A stretch of 64,000 nt of DNA from Echinicola marina (GTDB lineage: Bacteria; Bacteroidota; Bacteroidia; Cytophagales; Cyclobacteriaceae): assembly GCF_020463795.1 (NCBI RefSeq), contig NZ_CP080025.1, positions 3,655,501 to 3,719,500 of the forward strand. The letters run 5' to 3'. Both the position numbers and the translations under genes were made by a program. The notes under the pieces are model-generated. The model made no database searches. It was not told the origin of the DNA and worked only from the letters and a program-made list of their open reading frames with translations. Below, piece by piece: positions 44,346-53,184 of the stretch (positions are counted from its first letter, which is position 1; each line of letters starts with the position of its first letter).

Positions 44346-46001
44346 ATGATGACAATAAACAATAAAGTTTTTGGGGCATTCATGGTTTTGATCCTGCTAT
44401 CAGGTATCAAGGCCAATGCCCAAATAGAGGAAAGACCAAAACCTCCAGAATGGAATAACCTGGTGGAAGGTGGTCGCTTCCTTGACCTATTTAAGCCTAT
44501 TGATCCTGTTGGAAAATTGGTCAATGAAATATGGGGAGAAGAAGGAGTCGTGCCAAGGTATATAGACAATGGTATTGAAGATGGAGAATGGTCTTATTGG
44601 GGAGGAAATATCATGCAGACAGAGGATGGTAAGTATCACCTTTTTGTTTGTAGGTGGAGGGAAGATGCTCCTAAGGGGCATATGGAATGGCCCAATTCGA
44701 TCGTTGTACATGCCGTAGCAGACAATTCAATAGGACCCTTTAAGGTAATTAATACCATAGGGAAAGGACACAATCCAGAAATCTACAAAACCAAGGAGGG
44801 CAGTTATATCATTTATGTAATCGATGGTTATTATATCGCCGATAATTTAAATGGCCCTTGGCATTATGATAAATTTGAGTTTGACCCAAGAGACCGGCCA
44901 ATTATTGAAGGATTATCCAATTTGACCTTCGCCCAACGTGAAGATGGTTCCTATTTGATGGTATGTAGGGGAGGTGGTGTATGGTTCAGCAAGGATGGGA
45001 TTTCTACTTTCAATCAAGTCAGTAATGAAAGGGTTTATCCTCCTGTAGAAGGTCGTTTTGAAGATCCTGTAGTTTGGAAAGACCATGTTCAATATCACCT
45101 TATTGTCAATGATTGGTTGGGAAGAATCGCCTTTTATCTCAGGTCAAAGGATGGTATCAATTGGAAAACTGATCCCGGAGAAGCTTATATGCCAGGAATT
45201 ACCCAATATACCGATGGGACCAAGGAAGATTGGTTCAAATATGAAAGGATAAAAATTCTTCAGGATGAACTAGGAAGAGCTGTCCAAGCGAACTTTGCGG
45301 TGATTGATTATTTGAAGCATGAGGACAAACCAAATGATAAACACAGTTCAAAGAATATAGGTATCCCGCTGACAGTTGGGAGACAGTTGACGATACTCAA
45401 TAAAAAAGAGATAAATGCCAAAACCAAAAGTATTGAGGTTTTAGTGAAGTCTGAAGAAGGATTTAATGCGCAGACAGATATGGATCTTTCCTCTTTGCAT
45501 TTTGGAGCTTCTGAAGAAGTTAATTATGGCCATGGTTGTAGATTAAAATCATCTAGACCATCAGGTCAAGATCTTATCTTGGTCTTTGAAGGAGAAGGAA
45601 ATGGTTTTAAGGAAGATAATTTTGCAGGAAAACTGCTAGGAAAAGACAAGGAAGGTAACTTGCTTTTTGGATTTGCTAGGTTGCCATGGGTAAATTATTT
45701 GGAGGCTGCCCTTTCAGCTAAATTACCTAGGATTGATCAAAATATGCTTTCAGTGGAGGTGCAGAATTTTGGACAAAGCAGATCTATGAAATCCACGCTA
45801 AGCGTGAAATACCTTGATGATGATGGATATGAGGAGATAGGTAAGACCATTGTTCCTGAGTTGGAGCCTTTTGAAAAAAGAACCATTCAAATTCCTATAA
45901 AAGAGAAGCTTTTAAATGGAGGAAAAATCAAGGTACAAGTTATGATAAGTTCAGATGGGCAAACTTCTGATATTCTAACGGGTGAAATTCCCGCGAAATG
46001 A
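44346..46001 (+). CDS. secreted probable beta-propeller glycoside hydrolase (GH43/GH117-like)
   Basis: 551-residue protein with signal peptide (about 1-26, ending IKANAQ). Repeated short blocks WSYWGGNIMQTEDGKYHLFV, HNPEIYKTKEGSYIIYVID, FAQREDGSYLMVCRGGGVWF and RFEDPVVWKDHVQYHLIVND look like blades of a five-bladed propeller, with the acidic residues at blade starts seen in GH43/GH32/GH117 clans. The C-terminal ~190 residues form a probable beta-sandwich. I cannot assign the exact family or linkage. ATG at 44346, 14 bases after the GH95 gene; the stop overlaps the next start (ATGA). Confidence 0.7.
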   Translation: MMTINNKVFGAFMVLILLSGIKANAQIEERPKPPEWNNLVEGGRFLDLFKPIDPVGKLVNEIWGEEGVVPRYIDNGIEDGEWSYWGGNIMQTEDGKYHLFVCRWREDAPKGHMEWPNSIVVHAVADNSIGPFKVINTIGKGHNPEIYKTKEGSYIIYVIDGYYIADNLNGPWHYDKFEFDPRDRPIIEGLSNLTFAQREDGSYLMVCRGGGVWFSKDGISTFNQVSNERVYPPVEGRFEDPVVWKDHVQYHLIVNDWLGRIAFYLRSKDGINWKTDPGEAYMPGITQYTDGTKEDWFKYERIKILQDELGRAVQANFAVIDYLKHEDKPNDKHSSKNIGIPLTVGRQLTILNKKEINAKTKSIEVLVKSEEGFNAQTDMDLSSLHFGASEEVNYGHGCRLKSSRPSGQDLILVFEGEGNGFKEDNFAGKLLGKDKEGNLLFGFARLPWVNYLEAALSAKLPRIDQNMLSVEVQNFGQSRSMKSTLSVKYLDDDGYEEIGKTIVPELEPFEKRTIQIPIKEKLLNGGKIKVQVMISSDGQTSDILTGEIPAK

Positions 46002-47536
46002 AATACATTCTAAAAATTAACATGGAAATATTTATAAAAAGTAGAACGGTCAAAGTTATAATGGCTTTGTTGATGCTAGGGAGTTTTGGGCAGTTATTTG
46101 CTCAAAGTAAAAAGGCATCGAAAGTACCTAATATTGTTTTCTTCTTTGTGGATGATATGGGCTGGCAAGACACCTCTGTGCCCTTTTATACGGAAAAGAC
46201 AACCTTAAATAATCAATACCATACTCCCAATATGGAAAAGCTGGCGAGTCAAGGAGATAAGTTTACACAGGCCTATGCCTCGGCGGTTTGTTCTCCTTCT
46301 AGGATCAGCTTAATGACCGGTATGAATGCCGCGAGACACCGGGTGACTTCCTGGACTTTAAGGAAAGATAAATCTCCAGATCAAGATCATCCTGTTTTAC
46401 AATCTCCGAAGTGGAACTTAAATGGATTAAGTGATCGAGAAGGGCAAGAATTAACCGTTTATCACAGTACCCTTCCGCAGCTTTTAAAAGCGGCAGGTTA
46501 TGAAACCATCCATGTGGGAAAAGCCCACTTTGGGGCGAAGGATACCCCCGGAGAGGATCCCCGAAATCTGGGCTTTGATGTCAATATCGCCGGACATGCC
46601 GCAGGAGGCCCTGGAAGTTATCATGGAACGCATGATTTTAGTTCCGTTTGGAGATCAGGCAGCCCTGTATGGGATGTGCCTGGTTTGGAAAAGTACCATG
46701 GAAAAGAAATTTTCTTGACGGAAGCCCTGACCTTGGAAGCCAACAAGGCCATTGCCTCAGCAGTGGACAAGGGGAAGCCTTTTTACCTGTACATGGCCCA
46801 TTATGCCATACATGCCCCTTGGGAAAAGGATGAACGCTTTTACCAAAAATACATTGATGCCGGCCTTGGTGAGTTTCAAGCTACCTATGCTTCCATGATT
46901 GAGGGGATGGATAAATCCTTGGGAGATATCATTGGACAGCTCGAAAAGCTAGGGGTAAAAGATAATACCATCATCGTTTTTATGTCGGATAATGGCAGCC
47001 CTAAGCAAACTCCTAGGAACCTGCCTTTGAGAGGACATAAATTAACGCCCTATGAGGGGGGAATCAGGGTGCCAATGATCGTGAAATGGCCGGGAGTGAG
47101 TCAGCCCGGTCGTGTAATTGATGATTATTTGATCATTGAGGATATCTACCCAAGTTTTCTGCAAATGGCGGGGATTTCTAAGGGCATAGACAAAGAGGTG
47201 GATGGACAAAGCTTTGTGCCTTTACTTAAAGGGGAAGAGGCTAACCATGAGAGGGCCTTATTTTGGCATTATCCCAATACTTATGATCAGCCTCCTTACA
47301 GTATGGTGAGGAAAGGTGATTGGAAATTGATCTACCATCATGTGGACCAATCATTAGAGCTTTTCAATATTCCAGAGGATATCAGTGAAGAGAATAATTT
47401 ATTGGCCCAAAATCCTAAAAAAGCGAAGGAATTGGCCAAACTGCTGACACAGCATTTAAAGAAAACAAAGGCGCAAATGCCTATCATTAAGGAAACTGGA
47501 AAGCCAGTGCCATACCCATATATTTCGAAGAAATAA
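45998..47536 (+). CDS. PUL sulfatase (formylglycine type)
   Basis: Periplasmic sulfatase of 512 residues, coupled to the hydrolase upstream through an ATGA overlap. Asp52-Asp53 in FFVDDMGWQD and Cys98 in CSPSRISLMTG form the metal/formylglycine site; HVGKAHFGAKD and IVFMSDNGSPKQTP complete it. The start at 45998 gives an eight-residue longer N-terminus than ATG 46022, whose product starts nearer the signal peptide (MALLMLGSFGQLFAQ). Coupling favours 45998, signal-peptide length favours 46022. The gene ends at the PUL's strong terminator. It probably desulfates the oligosaccharide imported by the adjacent SusCD. Confidence 0.9.
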   Translation: MKYILKINMEIFIKSRTVKVIMALLMLGSFGQLFAQSKKASKVPNIVFFFVDDMGWQDTSVPFYTEKTTLNNQYHTPNMEKLASQGDKFTQAYASAVCSPSRISLMTGMNAARHRVTSWTLRKDKSPDQDHPVLQSPKWNLNGLSDREGQELTVYHSTLPQLLKAAGYETIHVGKAHFGAKDTPGEDPRNLGFDVNIAGHAAGGPGSYHGTHDFSSVWRSGSPVWDVPGLEKYHGKEIFLTEALTLEANKAIASAVDKGKPFYLYMAHYAIHAPWEKDERFYQKYIDAGLGEFQATYASMIEGMDKSLGDIIGQLEKLGVKDNTIIVFMSDNGSPKQTPRNLPLRGHKLTPYEGGIRVPMIVKWPGVSQPGRVIDDYLIIEDIYPSFLQMAGISKGIDKEVDGQSFVPLLKGEEANHERALFWHYPNTYDQPPYSMVRKGDWKLIYHHVDQSLELFNIPEDISEENNLLAQNPKKAKELAKLLTQHLKKTKAQMPIIKETGKPVPYPYISKK

Positions 47537-47573
47537 TATTATCCGGGAGGATATCGATTGATTGAATTAACAG

Positions 47574-47614
47574 GAAACCACATGAACTATAAGATTCATG
47601 TGGTTTCTTTTTTT
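47574..47614 (+). terminator. intrinsic terminator of the PUL operon
   Basis: GAAACCACATGAA (47575-47587 region) pairs with TTCATGTGGTTTC (47595-47607), a 13-base-pair perfect stem with an eight-base loop, directly followed by seven T residues. It lies 38 bases after the sulfatase stop and marks the operon end. Confidence 0.9.
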
Positions 47615-47804
47615 CGACAAGATTAGACTGTTTCCTTTTGATTAATTAACAACCCTTTTTGATAAAATAGAGCTGATATAATGGCAATATTAATTTAAAC
47701 AAACCGGAAGTTTAAAAGACTAAATTTGCCTTTACTATTCATCAGGGCGGTTTGGTTTTCGTCTCGAGGTTGATAATAATGAAATTATTTGTCCACGCAA
47801 TTAA

Positions 47805-49427
47805 ATGATCACAATGAGATTGAAATTTTTGTTCCCTCAGTCAACGGGTTTGTTTGGTGTACTGATGTTTTTTTTGGGTTTGCAAGGGCAGCTAAAGGCC
47901 CAACAGATAGAAATCAAACCTTATCTACAAAATGCATCGCCAAATGGGATCACCATCATGTGGCAGACAGATTTTGGGGAAGAAAGTATGGTGGAGTGGG
48001 GCACATCTTCCAAATTGGGCAATCAGACAGTAGGCAAGGCATTTGATATCAATTTTACGGAAGCAAGGGTACATGAGGTGAAACTGGAGGGGCTACAAAG
48101 ACTGACAGAATATTATTATCGCGTAAGGACAGGGGAGGCTGTGTCGGATATATATCAATTTAAGACACCACCATTTTCCAGTGACCGGAAGTCCTTTAAC
48201 CTGTTGGCCATGAGTGATATGCAGATTGACGGTAATGAGCCTGGAAAATTCAGCGAAATTGTAAATGAAGGAATTCTATCTTATTTGGAAGAAGAGTTTG
48301 AAGGAAATGTCCCTGAAAACCTGGCCATGGTCCTGATTCCCGGAGATCTGGTAGGAAGAGGCAGCGTATATGAGCACTGGAAGGAGCATTTCTTTGGGCC
48401 TGCAGCACAGCTTTTTTCCCAAGTGCCGGTGTATCCTGTTTTGGGCAACCACGAAGATCAATCACTATTTTATTTTAAGTATTTCAGTTTACCGGAAAAT
48501 GGTACCCCTGCCTATGCAGAAAACTGGTGGTTCAAGGATTATGGCAATACCCGTATTTTGGGTTTGAATTCAAATATCAGTTATGGGATTGGAGGAGCAA
48601 AGCCCCAGTTGGAATGGTTGGATAAGGTGTTGGCTGAAACAGAAGGAATGGCTGAAATAGACTTTGTTTTTGCTCAGATGCACCATCCCCATAAATCGGA
48701 ATTATGGATTCCCGGAGAATCTGATTTTAGTGGTGAAGTGGTCAAAAGGCTGGAGGCATTCACAGATAAGACTGGCAAGCCCAGTGTTCACTTTTTTGGA
48801 CATACTCATGCTTATTCCAGAGGGCAGTCCAAGGACCATAAGCACTTATGGATCAACGTGGCTTCCGCGGGTGGTTCACTGGACAACTGGGGTGAGTTTG
48901 AAAGTAGGGATTATGATGAATTTACAGTGAGCCAAGACGAGTATGGTTTTGTGATGGTAGAGGTCGATGCCAATCCTGCGGACCCTAAATTCACAGTGAA
49001 AAGGATCAGTAGGGGCAATCAATACCATTCCAGGGACAATGAATTGAGGGATTCCATTACGGTATGGAAAATGAATTGGGCCCCAAAGGTCCCTCAGGCG
49101 GTTTATCCTAGGAATGAAGGAGCACCTGCCAAGGGATTGGTGTTAAGAGCAGGGGCTTTTGAAAGCGATAGAAAGGGAAATTTTCATGCAGCATCAAATT
49201 GGCAAATAAGCATAGATCCGGATTTTTCCGATCTTATCATGGATACTTGGAAGCAACATGAAAATTGGTATTATGATAAAGACCAACAGAAGGGGGATGA
49301 CCTGAGGGATGAAAAGGTATTTAAACTATTAACTGTAGGGAAAAAATACTATTGGCGGGTAAGGTACAGGGACCAGCACCTTAATTGGAGTGATTGGTCT
49401 GAGGTGCAGTCCTTTGAAGCTAGATAA
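47805..49427 (+). CDS. secreted purple-acid-phosphatase-like metallophosphoesterase
   Basis: 540-residue secreted phosphoesterase. Signal peptide about 1-31. Residues about 35-125 form the fibronectin-like N-terminal domain of purple acid phosphatases (NGITIMWQTDFGEESMVEWG). Metal motifs: MSDMQIDG, IPGDLVGRG, VLGNHEDQS, QMHHPHKSE and FFGHTHAYS. The first motif has Gln where many relatives have His (D-x-Q). The last ~110 residues are a second FN3-like domain (KKYYWRVRYRDQHLNWSDWS). It has its own transcript after the terminator, with TAAATTTG at 47721-47728 as a weak candidate -7 box. It might supply phosphate from the polymer-rich niche. Confidence 0.85.
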   Translation: MITMRLKFLFPQSTGLFGVLMFFLGLQGQLKAQQIEIKPYLQNASPNGITIMWQTDFGEESMVEWGTSSKLGNQTVGKAFDINFTEARVHEVKLEGLQRLTEYYYRVRTGEAVSDIYQFKTPPFSSDRKSFNLLAMSDMQIDGNEPGKFSEIVNEGILSYLEEEFEGNVPENLAMVLIPGDLVGRGSVYEHWKEHFFGPAAQLFSQVPVYPVLGNHEDQSLFYFKYFSLPENGTPAYAENWWFKDYGNTRILGLNSNISYGIGGAKPQLEWLDKVLAETEGMAEIDFVFAQMHHPHKSELWIPGESDFSGEVVKRLEAFTDKTGKPSVHFFGHTHAYSRGQSKDHKHLWINVASAGGSLDNWGEFESRDYDEFTVSQDEYGFVMVEVDANPADPKFTVKRISRGNQYHSRDNELRDSITVWKMNWAPKVPQAVYPRNEGAPAKGLVLRAGAFESDRKGNFHAASNWQISIDPDFSDLIMDTWKQHENWYYDKDQQKGDDLRDEKVFKLLTVGKKYYWRVRYRDQHLNWSDWSEVQSFEAR

Positions 49428-49481
49428 AGCAGGCCGTGAAGGTGCAATGGCCAAGCAAAGGATCAAATCAATCACTTGTTC

Positions 49482-49883
49482 TTAGTTAATCAATAGCTGG
49501 CTGATATTTTCCACCGAGATGGGCTTGATAATAAAATTGTCAATCACATCATATTCCTTGGCCTTTTCATGATCTTTGGGGTCGATCGAGCTGGAAATGA
49601 TATAGATTTTGGTTTTTTGTGAAGTCTTTATTTTGGTGAATTCATCCAAAAATTTCCAACCATTCCATATGGGCATATTGATGTCCAGCAAAATTATTTC
49701 CGGAATGGATTTTCCTTCGTCAATGGATTGGGACAATTTTTCGAAAGCTTCTTTGCCATTTTCATAAAATATGGTTTCTACATCAAAGCCACCCAATTCG
49801 ATAATTTTTCTCAATCCAAAAGTATAGATGGGGTCATCATCTATTATACAAAGACTGCTGATTTTTTTCATGTCATTATCCAT
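49482..49883 (-). CDS. single-domain response regulator (receiver only)
   Basis: CheY-like protein of 133 residues without output domain. Acidic pocket Asp15-Asp16-Asp17 (CIIDDDPIYTFG), phosphoacceptor Asp67 (IILLDINMPIWNGW), the conserved Ser of YIISSSIDPKD and Lys of IIKPIS are all present. The N-terminus may start at Met1 or Met5 (MKKISSLCIIDDD). It lies 505 bases downstream of a PAS kinase on the same strand; phosphotransfer between them is plausible. Such stand-alone receivers often work through protein contacts in Bacteroidota. Confidence 0.9.
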   Translation of the reverse strand: MDNDMKKISSLCIIDDDPIYTFGLRKIIELGGFDVETIFYENGKEAFEKLSQSIDEGKSIPEIILLDINMPIWNGWKFLDEFTKIKTSQKTKIYIISSSIDPKDHEKAKEYDVIDNFIIKPISVENISQLLIN

Positions 49884-50388
49884 ATGTATCTCTAACAGTA
49901 AAAGGAAAAAAACAAATTATTGCCTATATGAAAATACGCTAAATTTCTTTTCAATACCTTTTGGCTGATAGCTTTCCCTAAGCTCCGCCAGTAAAACAAA
50001 TATATAAAATAAGTATAAGCTGTTTTTGTTTAAACATAATATTTTATTCCATTATTTTTAATAATACCTTAAAATCATCTAAAATTTACCATGAACTCGG
50101 GTGTTGGTTGGTGAAATGTTTTTGAATAATAAATATTCTGATTATCCGCAATGATGCCAGTAACCTTAAATCCTTTGCTTAAGTGGTCGGGAGTTTGAAG
50201 ACTGAAGACCGAAGCAGTTGATATTTTAACTAAAACCAACATTTCGATTCGCTTTTAACCTTTACTGGTGCAATTGCGGATATACATTATAAATATTATT
50301 ATTGAGCTATATTGGTTTAGATAATCCAGTTTTGTAAAGAAATGTGTATAAAATTGTGAACTGGTGCTGCCAGCAAAATACCCTTGAG
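49884..50388 (-). other. gap between PAS kinase and response regulator
   Basis: 505 bases, AT-rich, no credible gene on either strand. A short 7-base-phased remnant (GTTTGAA, GACTGAA, GACCGAA at 50193-50213) recalls the heptad tracts of the polysaccharide locus. Confidence 0.5.
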
Positions 50389-53001
50389 CTATTTACATTT
50401 TTGAAAGTAGACCTTAAACATTGTGCCTTTGTTGACCTCACTGGTGACTTCTATTTTTCCGCCCAGGGCATCGACCTGACTTTTGGTGATAAAAAGCCCT
50501 ATTCCCCTGGATTCTGGATGACGGTGGAAGGTTTTGTACATGCCAAAGAGCTCTTTTCCATTGCGCTGCAAATCCATCCCCAATCCATTGTCCTCAAATT
50601 TGATAACGATATAATTTCCTTGTTCTTGACTGCTAATTTCCAGTTTATCGGCTTTTCCATTAGAACGGTACCTGATGCCATTGGTCAGGAAATTCAGGAT
50701 AATACTGTCCAGATAAGCTGGCAAACCAAGTATTTCATGACCTGCTTCTATTTTGTTAATGATATTGACCTGGGCAGATTGGGCCAAGGCCGATACATTT
50801 TCTATTCCCTTATGAATGGCCTCATGGACAGATATACATTTTAGGTTTTCCTTTACTGAAGTATTGATCAAGGCAACCTCGTTGAGGTGGTAGATGGTTT
50901 CTGAGAGGTTTTTGGAGGCTTGTTTTAAGTGGGCGATGGTAGGAAGATCTTTCAAATCCGGTTTTTCGTCCAAAACAATATCGATCATAAAATCGATGTT
51001 CCCTGAATGGGATTTAAGGTTATGGGAGACAATATGGGCGAAATTTTGTAACCTACTGTTTTGCTCTTGGGTGGTGTTGAGGAGGCTTTGGATTTTTTGC
51101 TGTGCTTGCTTTAGCTCTGTAATATCAATGATCTGGGAAATAAAGTACATGGGCTTATTATTGATACCTCTTAATAAGGATACTGCCAAGATGATGTTGA
51201 CGATGTCGCCGTTCTTATGGTAATACCTTTTTTCCATCTGATAGTTTTCCCTTTTGCCAGCCAATAGCTCCTCGCAAAAAGCCAAATCGGTCTCCAGGTC
51301 ATCTGGATGGGTGATTTCGGCAAAGGTGAGCTTAAGCAACTCCTCGGTGGTATAGCCGATCATTTGGCATAATTTCTTATTGACTTTCAGCCAGTATCCC
51401 TCTAGGCTGACCAGTGCCATTCCTATCGCAGCGTTGGAAAAGTTTCTTAGAAATGAAAGTTCACTGATTTTGAGTTTTTCTTCGTTTATTTTTTGTTGGG
51501 TGATGTCCTCTGCTGACATGATGAATCCCCCGACCTTTCCATGGTCATTTATCCAGGGGCTTGCTTCCCATCTCAACCACTGTACCTTACCCTCTTTGCT
51601 GATCTTATAGGCTTCCTCGGAGTGGTTTAATCCTTTGGTGCAATATTCCCTGATTTCTTTTAGCTTCTCTTTGGTTTCTGGAAAAGTATCGAGGAGGCTG
51701 AGGTGATTCATATCATCTTTTTCTATATGGAAGCTCTGCAGCCATTTTTGAGAGGTGCCGATATATTTGAAATCAAGGTCAACCATGGCCAGGGCGGATG
51801 GGGCGTGTTTAATGAATAGCCCCTGATTTTCTGTTAATTGTTTGCTGGAGGTGATGTCCTGATGGGTGCCAAACATCTGTAAGGGCCTGTCATCAGCTGT
51901 CCAAGAAAAGGCCTTGCCTTTGTCCAAGATCCATAACCAATGCCCGTCCTTATGTCTTACCCTATATTCACACTTATAAAAGTCCCTTTTTCCAGAAAAG
52001 TATTTTTTCAGTTTCTTTTGCTGCTTTTTAAAATCATCGGGGTGAATAAAACTTTCCAATGTTTTGATGGAAATAGGGGCTAATTCCTCTAAAGTATAGC
52101 CTATTATCTCGGCGGACCTTTTATTGCAAATGGCCTCTCCAGTTTGGACATTCCATTCCCAGGTGCCTACATTGGTACCTTTGATGACATTATTGAGTTT
52201 TTCCCTTTCTTTGGTGAGTTTTAAGTTTTGAATTTTTTGTTCATTGATATCCTGAATGGTCCCATAAAATCCCAATATTTTATCATTGCCTGTTTGGGGA
52301 ATTCCAATTAGCTTGATCCAGTGGGTGGATCCGTCCTGATAAAGAATAGGCAGTTCCAGTTCAAAACTGACGTTTTCCTTGAGAGCTTCCTTGCTGCTAT
52401 TGATGATTAAAAGGCGGTCATTTCTGTTTTCCAGTTTGTCCAAACAGGTTTTTAAACCAGGGCTTAAATCAGGTTCAATCTGTAGGATCTTCTTCGCTAC
52501 CTTACCTAGGTTCAGTTTTAGCGTTTCTAAATTTAACTGCCAATGCCCAATGGAGGCTACGGTATTACAATGTTCAAGGATTTGCTCTTTTGTTTTGAGT
52601 TCCGTGAGGTCTATATGGGCACCAAACATTCTAATGGGCTTTCCGCTTTCATCCCTTATGACCTTGCCCCAACACCTCAACCAAACGGTATGTCCATCTT
52701 TATGGAGGAAACGGACGATTTGGTCATAGGGGGAATTGGAATCATCCAGATGTCTGTGGAGGCTTTTATCGATTTGATCTAGATCCTCCTTAAAAATAAA
52801 GTTCTTCCAAATTAAGGCTTGCTTGGGAAAACTGTCCGGTTCGTAGCCTAAAGTTGTCCAAAACCTGTTGTCCATCCATTCGTTTTCCGGTTTTTCTAGA
52901 TCCCAATACCACATTCCATCTAAGGCGGATGCTTTAATAAAACCGAAAATGGTATCATCATTTTTAAGTAAATCCTTAAGCTCTGTCTCTAAATAATTCA
53001 T
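50389..53001 (-). CDS. multi-PAS sensor histidine kinase
   Basis: Cytoplasmic sensor kinase of 870 residues with no membrane segment or signal peptide. About five PAS/PAC repeats precede the kinase core (for example IRFLHKDGHTVWLRCWG-type PAC ends, GYTLEELAPISIKTLESFIH, IGYTTEELLKLTFAEITHPD). The dimerisation helix has His660 in IVSHNLKSHSGN; the ATPase domain has LNFLTNGIRY (N box), EDNGLGMD (G1) and SRGIGLFITK (G2). No receiver domain is fused; the adjacent receiver at 49482 is a likely partner. Ligands of the PAS domains are unknown. Confidence 0.92.
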   Translation of the reverse strand: MNYLETELKDLLKNDDTIFGFIKASALDGMWYWDLEKPENEWMDNRFWTTLGYEPDSFPKQALIWKNFIFKEDLDQIDKSLHRHLDDSNSPYDQIVRFLHKDGHTVWLRCWGKVIRDESGKPIRMFGAHIDLTELKTKEQILEHCNTVASIGHWQLNLETLKLNLGKVAKKILQIEPDLSPGLKTCLDKLENRNDRLLIINSSKEALKENVSFELELPILYQDGSTHWIKLIGIPQTGNDKILGFYGTIQDINEQKIQNLKLTKEREKLNNVIKGTNVGTWEWNVQTGEAICNKRSAEIIGYTLEELAPISIKTLESFIHPDDFKKQQKKLKKYFSGKRDFYKCEYRVRHKDGHWLWILDKGKAFSWTADDRPLQMFGTHQDITSSKQLTENQGLFIKHAPSALAMVDLDFKYIGTSQKWLQSFHIEKDDMNHLSLLDTFPETKEKLKEIREYCTKGLNHSEEAYKISKEGKVQWLRWEASPWINDHGKVGGFIMSAEDITQQKINEEKLKISELSFLRNFSNAAIGMALVSLEGYWLKVNKKLCQMIGYTTEELLKLTFAEITHPDDLETDLAFCEELLAGKRENYQMEKRYYHKNGDIVNIILAVSLLRGINNKPMYFISQIIDITELKQAQQKIQSLLNTTQEQNSRLQNFAHIVSHNLKSHSGNIDFMIDIVLDEKPDLKDLPTIAHLKQASKNLSETIYHLNEVALINTSVKENLKCISVHEAIHKGIENVSALAQSAQVNIINKIEAGHEILGLPAYLDSIILNFLTNGIRYRSNGKADKLEISSQEQGNYIVIKFEDNGLGMDLQRNGKELFGMYKTFHRHPESRGIGLFITKSQVDALGGKIEVTSEVNKGTMFKVYFQKCK

Positions 53002-53184
53002 GCGGTGTAGCCTTTCTACTTTTATGGATAATTTACAGTTCTTGTATGCTATAAATGATAACTATTAGACGACTATATCATCGAACCCTGCAAATGGCCA
53101 TTTGTTTTTTTACTTTACTGACATTTTTATATGCTAGTTAAATAGCAATAAATTTCAATTAGAATCATTGAAATAAGAACTTAT

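Noticed and set aside
47641-47690. TTGATA and TATAAT boxes upstream of 47805, considered as a promoter
   Set aside because: Spacing is 12 bases, not about 17, and Bacteroidota promoters use a different consensus.
50344-50844. 166-codon frame on the + strand
   Set aside because: Mostly antisense to the ATPase domain of the PAS kinase, whose motifs are intact.
53091-53111. CAAATGGCCATTTG followed by seven T residues, considered as a terminator
   Set aside because: The palindrome has almost no loop (five usable pairs), and the T run is on the + strand while the flanking genes are on the minus strand.
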